Shown: positions 50,697-59,411 of the stretch, in pieces
How the letters are laid out: every line of letters begins with the position of its first letter
Numbering within the stretch: the stretch's first letter is position 1
From: Methylococcales bacterium
Lineage (GTDB): Bacteria > Pseudomonadota > Gammaproteobacteria > Methylococcales > Methylomonadaceae
NCBI GenBank assembly: GCA_026398895.1
Contig: JAPLRZ010000061.1
Span: 1-64,000 of the forward strand
Length of the DNA stretch: 64,000 bases
Reading direction: 5' to 3'
The notes under the pieces: model-generated
Database searches by the model: none
Seen by the model: only the letters and a program-made list of their open reading frames with translations
What the model was told of the DNA's origin: nothing
Translations under genes and position numbers: made by a program

Positions 50697-51098
50697 ATGA
50701 AAGTTCATGAACAAATTAAATTATTTCGTAAGTTAAAGGGTTGGTCTCAGGAAGAAATGGCGGATAAACTGGAAATGTCGATAAATGGTTACGGTGCTAT
50801 TGAACGCGGTGATGCCGATATATTATTCACTCGATTAAAACAAATCACTGAGGCTTTTGGAATTAGTTTGGTTGAGTTATTTGGATGTAATGAGAAAAAT
50901 GTTTTTAACGCACTAGGAACAAATAACGGGACAGGGATACAAAACAATAATTCTGGTTGTACCGTTAATTCAGAATCTTCTGAAAACCTACAACTTAAAT
51001 ATGAACTTGAAAATCAACGAATGCTAAATGAGCAAAAAGACAAGGAAATTGAATTATTAAAAGAAGTAATTGTGTTAATGAAAAGGGAAAATATCTAG
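50697..51098 (+). CDS. XRE-family transcriptional regulator with C-terminal coiled coil
   Basis: 133 residues. An N-terminal helix-turn-helix of the Cro/C1 type covers about 5-62: KLKGWSQEEMADKLEMSINGYGAIERG, split here only for length. An Asn/Gly-rich linker (about 75-92) and a charged coiled coil (about 96-130, LQLKYELENQRMLNEQKDKEI) follow. It resembles small orphan or phage-derived regulators that dimerise by the coil. The target is unknown. It lies beside repeats and a gene relic. Confidence 0.8.
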   Translation: MKVHEQIKLFRKLKGWSQEEMADKLEMSINGYGAIERGDADILFTRLKQITEAFGISLVELFGCNEKNVFNALGTNNGTGIQNNNSGCTVNSESSENLQLKYELENQRMLNEQKDKEIELLKEVIVLMKRENI

Positions 51099-51153
51099 CA
51101 TCTAGGATGGATTGCGTCGTTCCCACACCAAAGGCGTACTGCCTACAGTTAAG

Positions 51154-51268
51154 CCGTTCGTGCTGAGCTTGTCGAAGCATGAATGGCTTAACTTCGGGGG
51201 CTTCGGATTTTTCCGCTCACCCTTCGACTGTTCGACAAGCTCACAGCTCAGGGCGAACGGAAAAATCC
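51154..51268. repeat. nested inverted-repeat cluster (GAGCTTGTCGAA / TTCGACAAGCTC)
   Basis: CCGTTCGTGCTGAGCTTG (from 51154) is inversely repeated near 51230-51260 (CGACAAGCTC and CAGGGCGAACGG). Inside, GGATTTTTCCG (51205-51215) pairs with CGGAAAAATCC (51258-51268). The TTCGACAAGCTCAG core is a widespread dispersed palindrome in Proteobacteria. It makes a small open frame on each strand that is not a gene. Confidence 0.75.
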
Positions 51269-51279
51269 TTAATTCAATA

Positions 51280-51487
51280 CTAAGGCGCAGTAATTTCCTC
51301 ACTCGTTTCTAACTTAGCTTGATCCACCATCAACCGATTTAGCCACACTTTCGCCGTTTTTTGATTTATTTTCAGCACTTTATTGGGCATAAAACCTAAT
51401 AGGGCAGGGACGCTAACAACGCCAATTTGCGTGTGCTAGTTCTTGTGCTGGTTCGATATAAACACATTATGCCGCTTTTTTACAGGT
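51280..51487 (-). pseudogene. decayed 3' end of a nuoM-like gene
   Basis: Read on the minus strand, the last part translates as LGFMPNKVLKINQK, then TAKVWLNRLM, then a divergent tail ending in a stop at 51280-51282. Over 24 codons it matches the C-terminus of the intact NuoM-like protein at 57287-58816 in 21 residues, with about 14 base differences in 72, mostly silent. Further upstream the match continues weakly (R-K-L-A-L-L, then GI-M in place of GV-I) but is broken by frameshifts and small deletions. Beyond about 51487 nothing is left. Confidence 0.8.
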
Positions 51488-51533
51488 GATTATGATATTC
51501 TTACCTCAATAGTTGGATAATGAGTAATAGGCA

Positions 51534-52766
51534 ATGAAAATATACCTAGTCGGTGGTGCAGTACGCGATACTTTACTGAATAGACCTGTATTAGAACGGG
51601 ACTGGGTAGTTATCGGTGAAACGCCAGAATCCATGTTAAAACAAGGATTTAGACCTGTGGGTAAGGATTTTCCTGTGTTTTTGCATCCCGACACTCAAGA
51701 AGAATACGCATTGGCTAGAACGGAACGTAAAACCAGTCATGGTTATACGGGGTTTGCGATTCATGCCGCCCCTGATGTGACTTTGGAACAGGATTTAATT
51801 CGCCGAGATTTGACCATTAACGCGATGGCGATGACTCCAGAAGGTGATGTGATTGATCCGTATCGTGGGCAACGGGATTTGGAGCAGCGAGTTTTTCGTC
51901 ATGTCTCGCCTGCGTTTACCGAAGACCCAGTGCGTTTGTTGCGGCTTGCACGTTTTGCTGCGCGTTATGGCACTCTTGGTTTTACGATTGCTGAGGAAAC
52001 TAAAGCCTTGTTGATTAGCATGGTATCAGGTGGTGAGGTGGATTATCTTGTCCCTGAACGAGTGTGGGCTGAATTATTGAAAGCGTTGAAAGAACAAACC
52101 CCTAGCGCATTTTTTTATGCGTTAAAAGACTGTGGTGCGTTGGCGAAAATTTTTCCTGAAATCGACGCGCTGTTTGGTGTACCGCAACCTGCGCAACATC
52201 ATCCTGAAATTGATACAGGGGTACATACGTTGATGGTATTAGAGCAAGCGGCATTATGCTCTAACAATCCAGAAGTTCGGTTTGCGGCGTTGGTTCATGA
52301 TTTGGGTAAGGCTTTATCACCTAAAGAAAATTTACCGCATCATTATGGGCATGAACAAGGCGGCTTACCTGTATTAGTACAATTATGTGCGAGATTGCGT
52401 GTGCCTAATTCGTATAAAGCATTAGCTGCGCAAGTAATGGAATATCATAGCCATTGCCATAAGGCGATGGATTTACGCGCGGGTACGCTCACCGATGTAT
52501 TGACCACTTTGGGCGTTCATAAACCACAGCATAAATTAGCAGAATTTTTGTTGGCGTGTGAAGCCGATGCTAAAGGTAGAACAGGGTTTGAAAACAGACT
52601 CTACCCGCAAGCTGACAGGTTTCGTGCTGCCGCTAAAGCCATTGCCGCCGTGGATATATCGCCTGTATTGAATGGCGAATTACAAGGCGCGTTGATTGGT
52701 GAAGCAATTCGGCAATTACGCATTAAAGCGGTGGCGGGTGTTATCAATGATGACCAAGCATTGTAA
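51534..52766 (+). CDS. cca: multifunctional CCA-adding enzyme
   Basis: 410 residues, like the E. coli enzyme. It adds or repairs the 3' CCA of tRNA. The nucleotidyltransferase head has YLVGGAVRDTLLNRP and the RDLTINAMAM and EDPVRLLRLARFAARY motifs. A C-terminal HD domain (VRFAALVHDLGKALSP, with HYGHEQGG) adds phosphatase/phosphodiesterase activity. All tRNA genes in this window already encode CCA, so repair is its likely main job. yajQ-type gene follows 35 bases later. Confidence 0.96.
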   Translation: MKIYLVGGAVRDTLLNRPVLERDWVVIGETPESMLKQGFRPVGKDFPVFLHPDTQEEYALARTERKTSHGYTGFAIHAAPDVTLEQDLIRRDLTINAMAMTPEGDVIDPYRGQRDLEQRVFRHVSPAFTEDPVRLLRLARFAARYGTLGFTIAEETKALLISMVSGGEVDYLVPERVWAELLKALKEQTPSAFFYALKDCGALAKIFPEIDALFGVPQPAQHHPEIDTGVHTLMVLEQAALCSNNPEVRFAALVHDLGKALSPKENLPHHYGHEQGGLPVLVQLCARLRVPNSYKALAAQVMEYHSHCHKAMDLRAGTLTDVLTTLGVHKPQHKLAEFLLACEADAKGRTGFENRLYPQADRFRAAAKAIAAVDISPVLNGELQGALIGEAIRQLRIKAVAGVINDDQAL

Positions 52767-52801
52767 AATGAACTTTTTTAACTTAACTCTCCTGTATTGC
52801 T

Positions 52802-53284
52802 ATGCCCTCATTTGATATTATTTCTGAATTTGATATGCACGAAGCCACCAATGCGGTGGATCAAGCCAGTAAAGAAGTGACTACGCGCTTCGATTTTAAA
52901 GGCACGAATTCCAGTGTTGAAATGACTGATGACAAGTTGATTATGATTTCTGAATCGACCTTTCAACTACAACAAATTTTCAGTATCGTGTGTGCAAAAC
53001 TCAGTCGCCGTGGTATTGATATTGCCTGTATGGAATTGAGTGACGCAAAAGGTAGTGGTAAATTAATGCGACAGGAAATCACTTTAAAACAGGGGCTTGA
53101 TTCACTGACGGCTAAAAAAATCGTCAAACTTATCAAAGATAAAAAATTGAAAGTACAGGCGGCAATACAAGGCGACAAAGTGCGCGTTACGGGTAAAAAA
53201 CGTGACGATTTGCAGGAGGTTATTCAGATGCTTAGGGAAGAAAAGCTGGAAATGCCTGTGCAGTTTGATAATTTTAGGGATTGA
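52802..53284 (+). CDS. YajQ-family nucleotide-binding protein
   Basis: 160 residues, the usual YajQ length. PSFDIISEFDMHEATNAVDQA and TRFDFKGTNSSVEMTDDK at the start, then KLIKDKKLKVQAAIQGDKVRVTGKKRDDLQ, are family hallmarks. YajQ homologues bind RNA or nucleotides, and some bind cyclic-di-GMP. The role here is not determined. Confidence 0.95.
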   Translation: MPSFDIISEFDMHEATNAVDQASKEVTTRFDFKGTNSSVEMTDDKLIMISESTFQLQQIFSIVCAKLSRRGIDIACMELSDAKGSGKLMRQEITLKQGLDSLTAKKIVKLIKDKKLKVQAAIQGDKVRVTGKKRDDLQEVIQMLREEKLEMPVQFDNFRD

Positions 53285-53342
53285 TTGAATCAAAAAATGA
53301 ACCCACACAATAGAAAAAGCTTGCAACAAGATAGAGCATTGC

Positions 53343-53417
53343 GTAGGTTGGGTAGAGTGATAGCGAAACCCAACAAATCCGCAAATGATGGGTTTCACTT
53401 CGTTCTACCCATTCTAC
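53343..53417. repeat. GTAGGTTGGGTAG-type hairpin repeat
   Basis: GTAGGTTGGGTAGAGTGATAG (with its next bases, from 53343) is an imperfect inverse of the GGGTTTCACTTCG... stretch ending at 53417. It shares the TTGGGTT and CGATAGC-like words with 135-209 and 7326-7385. It lies between the YajQ gene and the methyltransferase gene. Confidence 0.65.
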
Positions 53418-53439
53418 ATCACCACACGAGATCACCATT

Positions 53440-54135
53440 ATGTCCGATACTTTGCAATCACCTAATGTAGTAAATCCTAGCGTATTATCGCCTGTGCATC
53501 CTGCCATTGAAGACTATATGCGTGGCCTGTTAAGCGCGACTGATCATGATGTTTTGACTGAAATGGAAGACTTAGCAGCAAAAAATAATTTTCCGATTGT
53601 CGGGCGTTTAGTCGGTGTATTTTTGGAAACAATGGCAAAATCCATTGATGCCAAACGCGTGTTTGAATTTGGTAGCGGTTATGGTTATTCAGCCTATTGG
53701 TTTGCAAAAGCGGTTGGTGCGACTGGGCAAGTAATTTGCAGTGAAGCCGATTTATTAAATAAAGAAAAAGCCGAGCAGTATCTGAGTGCCGCAGGTTTAT
53801 GGGATAGAGTCGATTTTAAAGCGGGTATGGCGCAAGATATTTTCGCTCAAACTGAGGGCTTGTTTGACGTGTGTTATAACGATGTCGATAAAGGCGATTA
53901 TCCCGAAATTTGGTTGTTGGCTAAAGATCGAATTCGTGAAGGCGGGCTGTATATTGCTGATAATGTGTTATGGCGTGGACGAGTGGCAGTCGAACAGTTT
54001 ACCGATGTGTTTGCAGGTTGGACTGAGGCGATTCGAGAACATAACGCGCTTATTTTTAATGATCCAGATTTTGACAGCTTTATTAATCCTACCCGTGATG
54101 GTGTTATCGTGGCGCGTAGGAAAATCAAGGCTTAG
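53440..54135 (+). CDS. O-methyltransferase-like SAM-dependent enzyme
   Basis: 231 residues. The Rossmann-fold motif I VFEFGSGYGYSAYWFAKAVG (about 73-92) and motif CSEADLLNKEKAEQYL, then DVCYNDVDKGDYPEIW and GGLYIADNVLWRGRV match the COMT-like (family 3) O-methyltransferases, which use a divalent metal. The substrate is unknown. It ends two bases before the NuoL-like gene and is therefore probably cotranscribed with the three pump subunits, an unusual partnership. Confidence 0.85.
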   Translation: MSDTLQSPNVVNPSVLSPVHPAIEDYMRGLLSATDHDVLTEMEDLAAKNNFPIVGRLVGVFLETMAKSIDAKRVFEFGSGYGYSAYWFAKAVGATGQVICSEADLLNKEKAEQYLSAAGLWDRVDFKAGMAQDIFAQTEGLFDVCYNDVDKGDYPEIWLLAKDRIREGGLYIADNVLWRGRVAVEQFTDVFAGWTEAIREHNALIFNDPDFDSFINPTRDGVIVARRKIKA

Positions 54136-54137
54136 TC

Positions 54138-55700
54138 ATGGATGCGTTAGTGCTATTAATTTTGCTATCACCTTTGTGTGCGGCTATCTTGGTGGGTGGC
54201 GGACATTTATTCGGTCACTTGGACGGCGAAGAAAGCGAGTCTATCACTAGCAGCTGTATTTTATGGGCAATTACATTGTCTTGCTTGCTGTCACTGGTGT
54301 TATTAGTTGCTGATATGCTAGGCAAAAATGCGGGTTCGTTTGATCTAGGTCGCTGGTTAAGCAGTGACACGCTGACCATTCGCATCAACTTTATCACCAC
54401 AGGTTTTAGTGTGCGTTTAGCCGCGTTGTTTTCGGTATTGTTGGCAATTGTTATTCATTTTTCTACCCACTATATGCACAGAGAAGCGGGCTTTCACCGC
54501 TTCTTTTTTATCCTGAGTTTATTTTCATTTGCGATGTTGCTGTTGGTGTTATCGGGTAATGCGGTCGGTACATTGATTGGTTGGGAAATTGCAGGGCTAT
54601 GTTCTTATTTACTGATTGCCTATTCGTATCAGCGTCCCATTGCAGTCAGTAATGCAACCCGCGTTTTAGTGACTAATCATATTGGCGATGGCTGTTTTAT
54701 TCTTGGCATTGGCTTAAGTTTTGCGTGGACTGAAACCGTCAATTGGAACGCGCTCAATATTGCCCTGACTGAATTACCACCTAGTCAAATCACAGGCATT
54801 GCCCTGTGTTTCACGCTTGCCGCCTTTGCTAAATCTGCACAACTGCCTTTTACCCCTTGGTTAGCACGCGCAATGGAAGGACCTACGCCATCCAGCGCGG
54901 TGTTTTATGGCGCGGTGATGATTCATGCGGGTATTTATCTTGTGTGTCTATTGCGTCCATTGATTGAACTGAGTTTTTTTGTGATGTGCTTATTGGTAGC
55001 AGTTGGCTTTTTGACGGCTCTTTATAGCTTTATCGTGGGGCTGACACAAAGCGATGTCAAAAGCTCGTTGGTGTATGCCATCAGCGCACAATTGGGTTTG
55101 ATGTTTTTAGAATGCGGCTTGGGTTTTTGGCAGATCGCAAAGTGGCACTTGTGCGCTCATGCGGTAGTACGCGCTTATCAATTATTAGCCGCGCCTAACT
55201 TAATGCACGCAGTACACGGTAATCCCATTAAACCTGTGTCGCCCAAAATCGCTTCATTACACTGGCTTTATACTGCTTCTTTACAACGCTTTTGGCTGGA
55301 TCAAATCACCGATTGGGCATTGGTCAAACCTGTACGCCGCTTAGGACATGATCTTTGCTATATTGACGATCAGATTGTTGACCGTTTGATGGGTATGCCT
55401 AATCCTGCGTTACACAGCATCTCATCTTTAGCGCAATTGGAAGAAGCCAAACTAGGTGCGCGGTTGGATAATAGTGCTGATGAATTCGCCCAAGGCAGTG
55501 GTTTTGCAGGGGCATTAACTGAATGGACAGCGGGGCTTTTGCATTGGTTTGAAGAGTATTTTGTCTTGCAAGGAGTCGGCACAGGCGGTGTTCGCTATGG
55601 TCGTGAACTTGGACATTTTGCCAATAAAATCGAATACCTCATTTTAAAACCGCGCTATTTGGTTTTATTCGTTTTTATTACCCTGCTCGTGGCATTTTGA
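54138..55700 (+). CDS. NuoL-like proton-conducting antiporter subunit, shortened
   Basis: 520 residues versus about 600 for complex I NuoL. The antiporter core is clear: GWEIAGLCSYLLIAY with the helix-5 Glu, and FAKSAQLPFTPWLARAMEGPTPSSA with the helix-7 Lys. Other key sites differ: the His of NuoL's ALIHAATM segment is Tyr (AVFYGAVM), and the helix-12 Lys of HAFFKA is Arg (HAVVRA). After about residue 365 the remaining helices are replaced by a long soluble-looking region with one terminal membrane helix, so the lateral helix of NuoL is missing. The frame is continuous, so this is a shortened variant rather than a broken gene. Membrane protein; ion use is inferred. Confidence 0.8.
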   Translation: MDALVLLILLSPLCAAILVGGGHLFGHLDGEESESITSSCILWAITLSCLLSLVLLVADMLGKNAGSFDLGRWLSSDTLTIRINFITTGFSVRLAALFSVLLAIVIHFSTHYMHREAGFHRFFFILSLFSFAMLLLVLSGNAVGTLIGWEIAGLCSYLLIAYSYQRPIAVSNATRVLVTNHIGDGCFILGIGLSFAWTETVNWNALNIALTELPPSQITGIALCFTLAAFAKSAQLPFTPWLARAMEGPTPSSAVFYGAVMIHAGIYLVCLLRPLIELSFFVMCLLVAVGFLTALYSFIVGLTQSDVKSSLVYAISAQLGLMFLECGLGFWQIAKWHLCAHAVVRAYQLLAAPNLMHAVHGNPIKPVSPKIASLHWLYTASLQRFWLDQITDWALVKPVRRLGHDLCYIDDQIVDRLMGMPNPALHSISSLAQLEEAKLGARLDNSADEFAQGSGFAGALTEWTAGLLHWFEEYFVLQGVGTGGVRYGRELGHFANKIEYLILKPRYLVLFVFITLLVAF

Positions 55701-55707
55701 GGCATTG

Positions 55708-57294
55708 ATGGACATTAATATTAACCATTGGTCTACCGTAACCAGCTTTCCATTGCTGTCGGTGATGACTTTGCTACCGCTGCTAACGATAGTTGGCGTG
55801 TGGCGTTCGCAGTCTACTTGCATTGCTTTACGATTTGGCTATGCAGGCACACTGCTGAATGTATTGCTGAGCGTGTATTTATTGCTGATTTTTGATTCGG
55901 TCAATTCAGGTATTCATTTAGTGGAACATCTACATTTTTTGGGCATGAGTTACGCGGTCGGAGTAGATAGCACTAATATTTTATTTATTCCCTTAGCCGC
56001 TTTATTGACTTTGCTGACATTTATTTATACCTCTATCACGCGCCACGCCACCGACAAATTGTTTATTGCGTGTTTGCTGGGTTATGAAACCGTACTGATA
56101 GGCGCGTTTGCCGCACTCAATGTATTGCAGTTTTGGCTATGGAGTGCTTTAGAGCTTGTGCCTGTGATTTTGCTCACTGTGCATTCAGGTACTGGACAGT
56201 ATCGACGTTGGGTAGTCACGCGCTTATTGCAGTATTGGATTAGCGGTTTGTTAATGACCTTTGCGGGATTTATGTTTTTGGCGTTTGGTTTAATCGATTC
56301 AGAACACGCGCTATCCTTTGATTGGCTGACGCTAAAACAAAACAACGCTTATTTGCACGACGAAGTGTTGATTTTTGTACTGCTATTTTTTGGCTTTGCC
56401 ATTCGTATGCCATTATTTCCTTTTCATGGTTGGCTGCCTTTATTGGCAGAACACGGCACGGTTGCTAGTGCGGCAATTTTTCTAGTGGGTTTAAAGCTGG
56501 GCGTGTATGCACTGATTCGCTTTATTTTGCCAATGGTGCCAGGAGTTGCCGAGCAATGGGAAACCTTTGTGCTAACGCTGGGCTTAATTAGCATTTTTTA
56601 TGGCGCGTTTCTGGCTTTGGTACAGATTAATATTCGCCGTCTATTAGCATTTGCTGTGGTCAGTCATACAGGTATGCTAGTCATCGGGGTGTTTAATTTT
56701 AACGCTGTTGGTTTGGAAGGTAGTTTATTGCTGTCCAGCGTGTACGGTTTAGCCACAGCGGGAATGTTATTTTCTTCGGGGCTTATTTATGAGCGCGTGC
56801 GCACTGCATTCATTCCGCGCTTAGGTGGTTTATTTGATAGTAATGCAGCAACTGCGTTATTGTTTTTAATCTGCGCATTAAGCACGATGGTTATGCCAGG
56901 TACACCTGGCTATGATGCAGCGCATTTTCTGATTGAAGGAACAATTGAAGAAGAGGGTTGGTTGATTGCCATCGCTATTTTGATTGGCAACGTATTAGCG
57001 GCGGCGTTTTTATTACGCGCATTTCAGCAAATATTTATCGTTGCACCTAAACGCGCTAAACAACCGTATCATTGTGATCATCACTCTGCGATGAAAGAGA
57101 GAATTATCGCTGTCATTATTGGGGGGCTACTGATTATCTCAGGTTTTTGGTCTACCCCGTGGCTAAAATTTATTGACCAAGATGCGGTAGCGATTAGTCT
57201 TATGTATCCGATGCACAGCTCACAACACAACAAGATCGATACACCAGACATTATCACCGCACCTCTCAATGACAAGGACAGCCGTAATGAATGA
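55708..57294 (+). CDS. NuoM/NuoN-like antiporter-type subunit
   Basis: 528 residues from the ATG at 55708 with GAGG five bases before it; a TTG one codon earlier is less likely. About 13-14 hydrophobic helices. The helix-5 Glu is kept (WSALELVPVILL), but the helix-7 Lys is Arg (FAIRMPLFPFHGWLP). The helix-8 Lys is present (FLVGLKLGVYALIRF). The region equal to the helix-12 Glu of NuoM reads MPGTPGYDAAHFLIEG. It is a divergent paralogue of the next gene and lies seven bases after the NuoL-like gene. Confidence 0.78.
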   Translation: MDININHWSTVTSFPLLSVMTLLPLLTIVGVWRSQSTCIALRFGYAGTLLNVLLSVYLLLIFDSVNSGIHLVEHLHFLGMSYAVGVDSTNILFIPLAALLTLLTFIYTSITRHATDKLFIACLLGYETVLIGAFAALNVLQFWLWSALELVPVILLTVHSGTGQYRRWVVTRLLQYWISGLLMTFAGFMFLAFGLIDSEHALSFDWLTLKQNNAYLHDEVLIFVLLFFGFAIRMPLFPFHGWLPLLAEHGTVASAAIFLVGLKLGVYALIRFILPMVPGVAEQWETFVLTLGLISIFYGAFLALVQINIRRLLAFAVVSHTGMLVIGVFNFNAVGLEGSLLLSSVYGLATAGMLFSSGLIYERVRTAFIPRLGGLFDSNAATALLFLICALSTMVMPGTPGYDAAHFLIEGTIEEEGWLIAIAILIGNVLAAAFLLRAFQQIFIVAPKRAKQPYHCDHHSAMKERIIAVIIGGLLIISGFWSTPWLKFIDQDAVAISLMYPMHSSQHNKIDTPDIITAPLNDKDSRNE

Positions 57295-58816
57295 ATTTCC
57301 GATGCTTAGTCTACTTATCTTCCTGCCTTTATTGGGTGCGTTAATCACAGGGCTATGCGGCAATAGCCAATTAAGCAAAAAAATTGCTCTCGCCTTTGCG
57401 GGTATTGAACTTATTTTAACGGTGTGGGTTGTGCTGTTATTTCAACATAATAATGGCGATTTTCAACTATTGGAACGTTCAGCGTGGATACCCAGTTTAA
57501 ATATTGAATTTTTATTAGGTATAGACGGTATTTCGGTATTGTTTTTGCCCTTGTCTGCTTTATTAACGCTGATGGCAATGGTAGCCTCATGGAATTCGAT
57601 ACAACACCTATCACGCTTACATTTTGCCCTGTTATTAGCACTAGAAGGCATAACAATGGGCGTGTTGTCCGCACTGGATTTAGTGCTGTTCTTTTTGTTT
57701 TGGGAGCTAACCTTACCACCGATTTTCTTTTTAATTGGCTTATGGGGCATAGGGCCAAAACGGCGCGGCGCGGCAATGAAATACACGCTGTTTATGCTGT
57801 TTGGCGGTGTGCCGTTATTATTTGCCATCGTCATTTTAGCGATTAATCACGCCACCAGTGTCAGCGGTACGATTCCGCAAGATTTATCGTTTAGCTTACC
57901 GATATTACTGACAACTCCGTTGCCTAACTCGTTGCAAAGCGTGGTATTTTTCTTATTGCTATTAGGTTTTGCCGTTAAAGCTCCGTTAGTGCCATTGCAT
58001 ACTTGGCTACCAACGGTAGCAATGGAAGGCGCGACTCATACCACCGCGCTATTAATTGGCTTAAAACTAGGCGTTTATGGCTTATTACGTTTCGCGCTAC
58101 CACTTGCACCTTTAGCAGCAGTTGAATATAGCTGGGCATTGGGTATTTTTGGCGCAATTACTCTGATTTATGGCGCGTTAATAGCCATACAGCAAACCAA
58201 TTTACGTCGCTTATTAGCCTACGCTAGTGTCAGTCATGTTGGCTTAGTGATTATCGGCTTATCGTCTTTGAATATGCAAGGCTTGCAAGGCGCGATTTTT
58301 TGCTTGCTAAATTTCACCCTGATTGCCAGTTCCTTAATGCTCATCGCGGGCTTTATTCAACACCGATTAGGTAGTACCGAAGCCTTGCAGTTAGGCGGTT
58401 TAGCGAAAGTCATGCCACGTCTCACCAGTTTTTATTTTTTATTCATGTTAGCCAGTATGGGCGTTCCTTTAACCAGCGGCTTTCCTGCCGAATTATTAAT
58501 CATCATCGGTGCATTGATCGCACATCCCACCCTAGGCATCACTGCCTTAGCAGGTGCAGTATTGTGTGCCTGTTATGTGCTGTCATTTACCCGCCGTGCA
58601 TTTTTTGGCGTAATCACTCAGGCAAGTGTCGAGCAAGTGCAAGACCTACGACCACGCGAATTGGCATTGCTATGTATTCCTGCATTGCTAGTTTTACTGC
58701 TGGGTTTTATGCCCAATAAAGTGCTTAAAATAAACCAAAAATCTGCCGAAGTATGGTTGAGTCGATTAATGGAGCAACCTGTTTCAGAAATGCCTACGGA
58801 AAGTTTAGTGCCTTAA
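57287..58816 (+). CDS. NuoM-like proton-pump subunit
   Basis: 509 residues from the ATG at 57287, which overlaps the previous stop by eight bases; an in-frame ATG at 57269 would overlap more. All four NuoM proton-path residues seem present: Glu in FLFWELTLPP, Lys in GFAVKAPLVPLHTWLP, Lys in LLIGLKLGVYGLLRF and Glu in SGFPAELLII. About 14 helices. It is the most complete of the three pump-like subunits. No other nuo gene is nearby, so it is not the standard complex I copy. A relic of a relative lies at 51280-51487. Confidence 0.85.
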   Translation: MNEFPMLSLLIFLPLLGALITGLCGNSQLSKKIALAFAGIELILTVWVVLLFQHNNGDFQLLERSAWIPSLNIEFLLGIDGISVLFLPLSALLTLMAMVASWNSIQHLSRLHFALLLALEGITMGVLSALDLVLFFLFWELTLPPIFFLIGLWGIGPKRRGAAMKYTLFMLFGGVPLLFAIVILAINHATSVSGTIPQDLSFSLPILLTTPLPNSLQSVVFFLLLLGFAVKAPLVPLHTWLPTVAMEGATHTTALLIGLKLGVYGLLRFALPLAPLAAVEYSWALGIFGAITLIYGALIAIQQTNLRRLLAYASVSHVGLVIIGLSSLNMQGLQGAIFCLLNFTLIASSLMLIAGFIQHRLGSTEALQLGGLAKVMPRLTSFYFLFMLASMGVPLTSGFPAELLIIIGALIAHPTLGITALAGAVLCACYVLSFTRRAFFGVITQASVEQVQDLRPRELALLCIPALLVLLLGFMPNKVLKINQKSAEVWLSRLMEQPVSEMPTESLVP

Positions 58817-58823
58817 ACGTTGT

Positions 58824-59280
58824 TCAATCTATAACGACTAAAACTGCAAACCAATGTTGGTAATGAGTCGAACCCTGTGATTTAGCATAACTATCAACGC
58901 CAAAGCCTACTGTGTTAATCAGTAAGCCAATGACGGTATCGTGCATGATCGCTACTTTGGAAAAGCAGATTGTTTTTCGAGTTAAGCGTTTAACCCAAGT
59001 CCGCAGATTCAGGTTTTTGGGTTCTATTTTCTGAATGTTTTTTTGCCTACCTCATGCGGGTAAATGACGCGCATAAGTCCCCCAATTATCCGTACAATAT
59101 CGCGTGATATTAAAGTTTACTGATTGACAACCCCCGTGAGGACGCTCGAATACCGCTCCCATTGATTGCCATCTCCAGCACTTGCACCTTTATCCCTGCT
59201 TGGCAGGCGCGGTATCGACAGTTCAGCATGAAGGCTTTCGTCAGACATAAAGGTTTTTGGCAACGGTTGTGCTTGGGGAG
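58824..59280 (-). mobile_element. degraded IS1-family element
   Basis: On the minus strand, from about 59052 down to 58870, the reading is Q-K-I-E-P-K-NLNLRTWVKRLTRK, then TICFSK, MHDTVIGLLIN and GFGVD, the C-terminal part of an IS1 InsB transposase. Upstream (about 59120-59222), a reading with C-R-Y-R-A-C and EMAINGSGIRASS matches InsA. In-frame stops (near 59052 and after ISKL), a one-base shift near 59040 and a deletion between the two parts show it is dead. Terminal repeats were not found with certainty. Confidence 0.75.
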
Positions 59281-59411
59281 TTTCAGCCTCTGATTTTAAT
59301 CTAATTTACAGATTTGACCCACTACCGATTTAATCATTACACGTCATTAGAGTGTCACACTACTTAGCTATCATGAAATGATATTGGGCTATATTGGACA
59401 TTTTACTATTT
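59281..59411. other. leader region of the CBS-PP2C gene
   Basis: A/T-rich DNA from the IS1 relic to the PP2C start. No gene and no convincing promoter hexamer pair could be read, although the promoter for the downstream pair must lie in or near it. Confidence 0.3.

Noticed and set aside
51102-51312. Overlapping 66-codon ORFs on both strands
   Set aside because: They are produced by the palindromic repeat cluster and the nuoM relic, not by a gene.
54138-55700. Frameshift in the NuoL-like gene, suspected because of its short length
   Set aside because: The frame is open to a proper stop, the C-terminal part reads as normal protein, and the next gene starts seven bases later.
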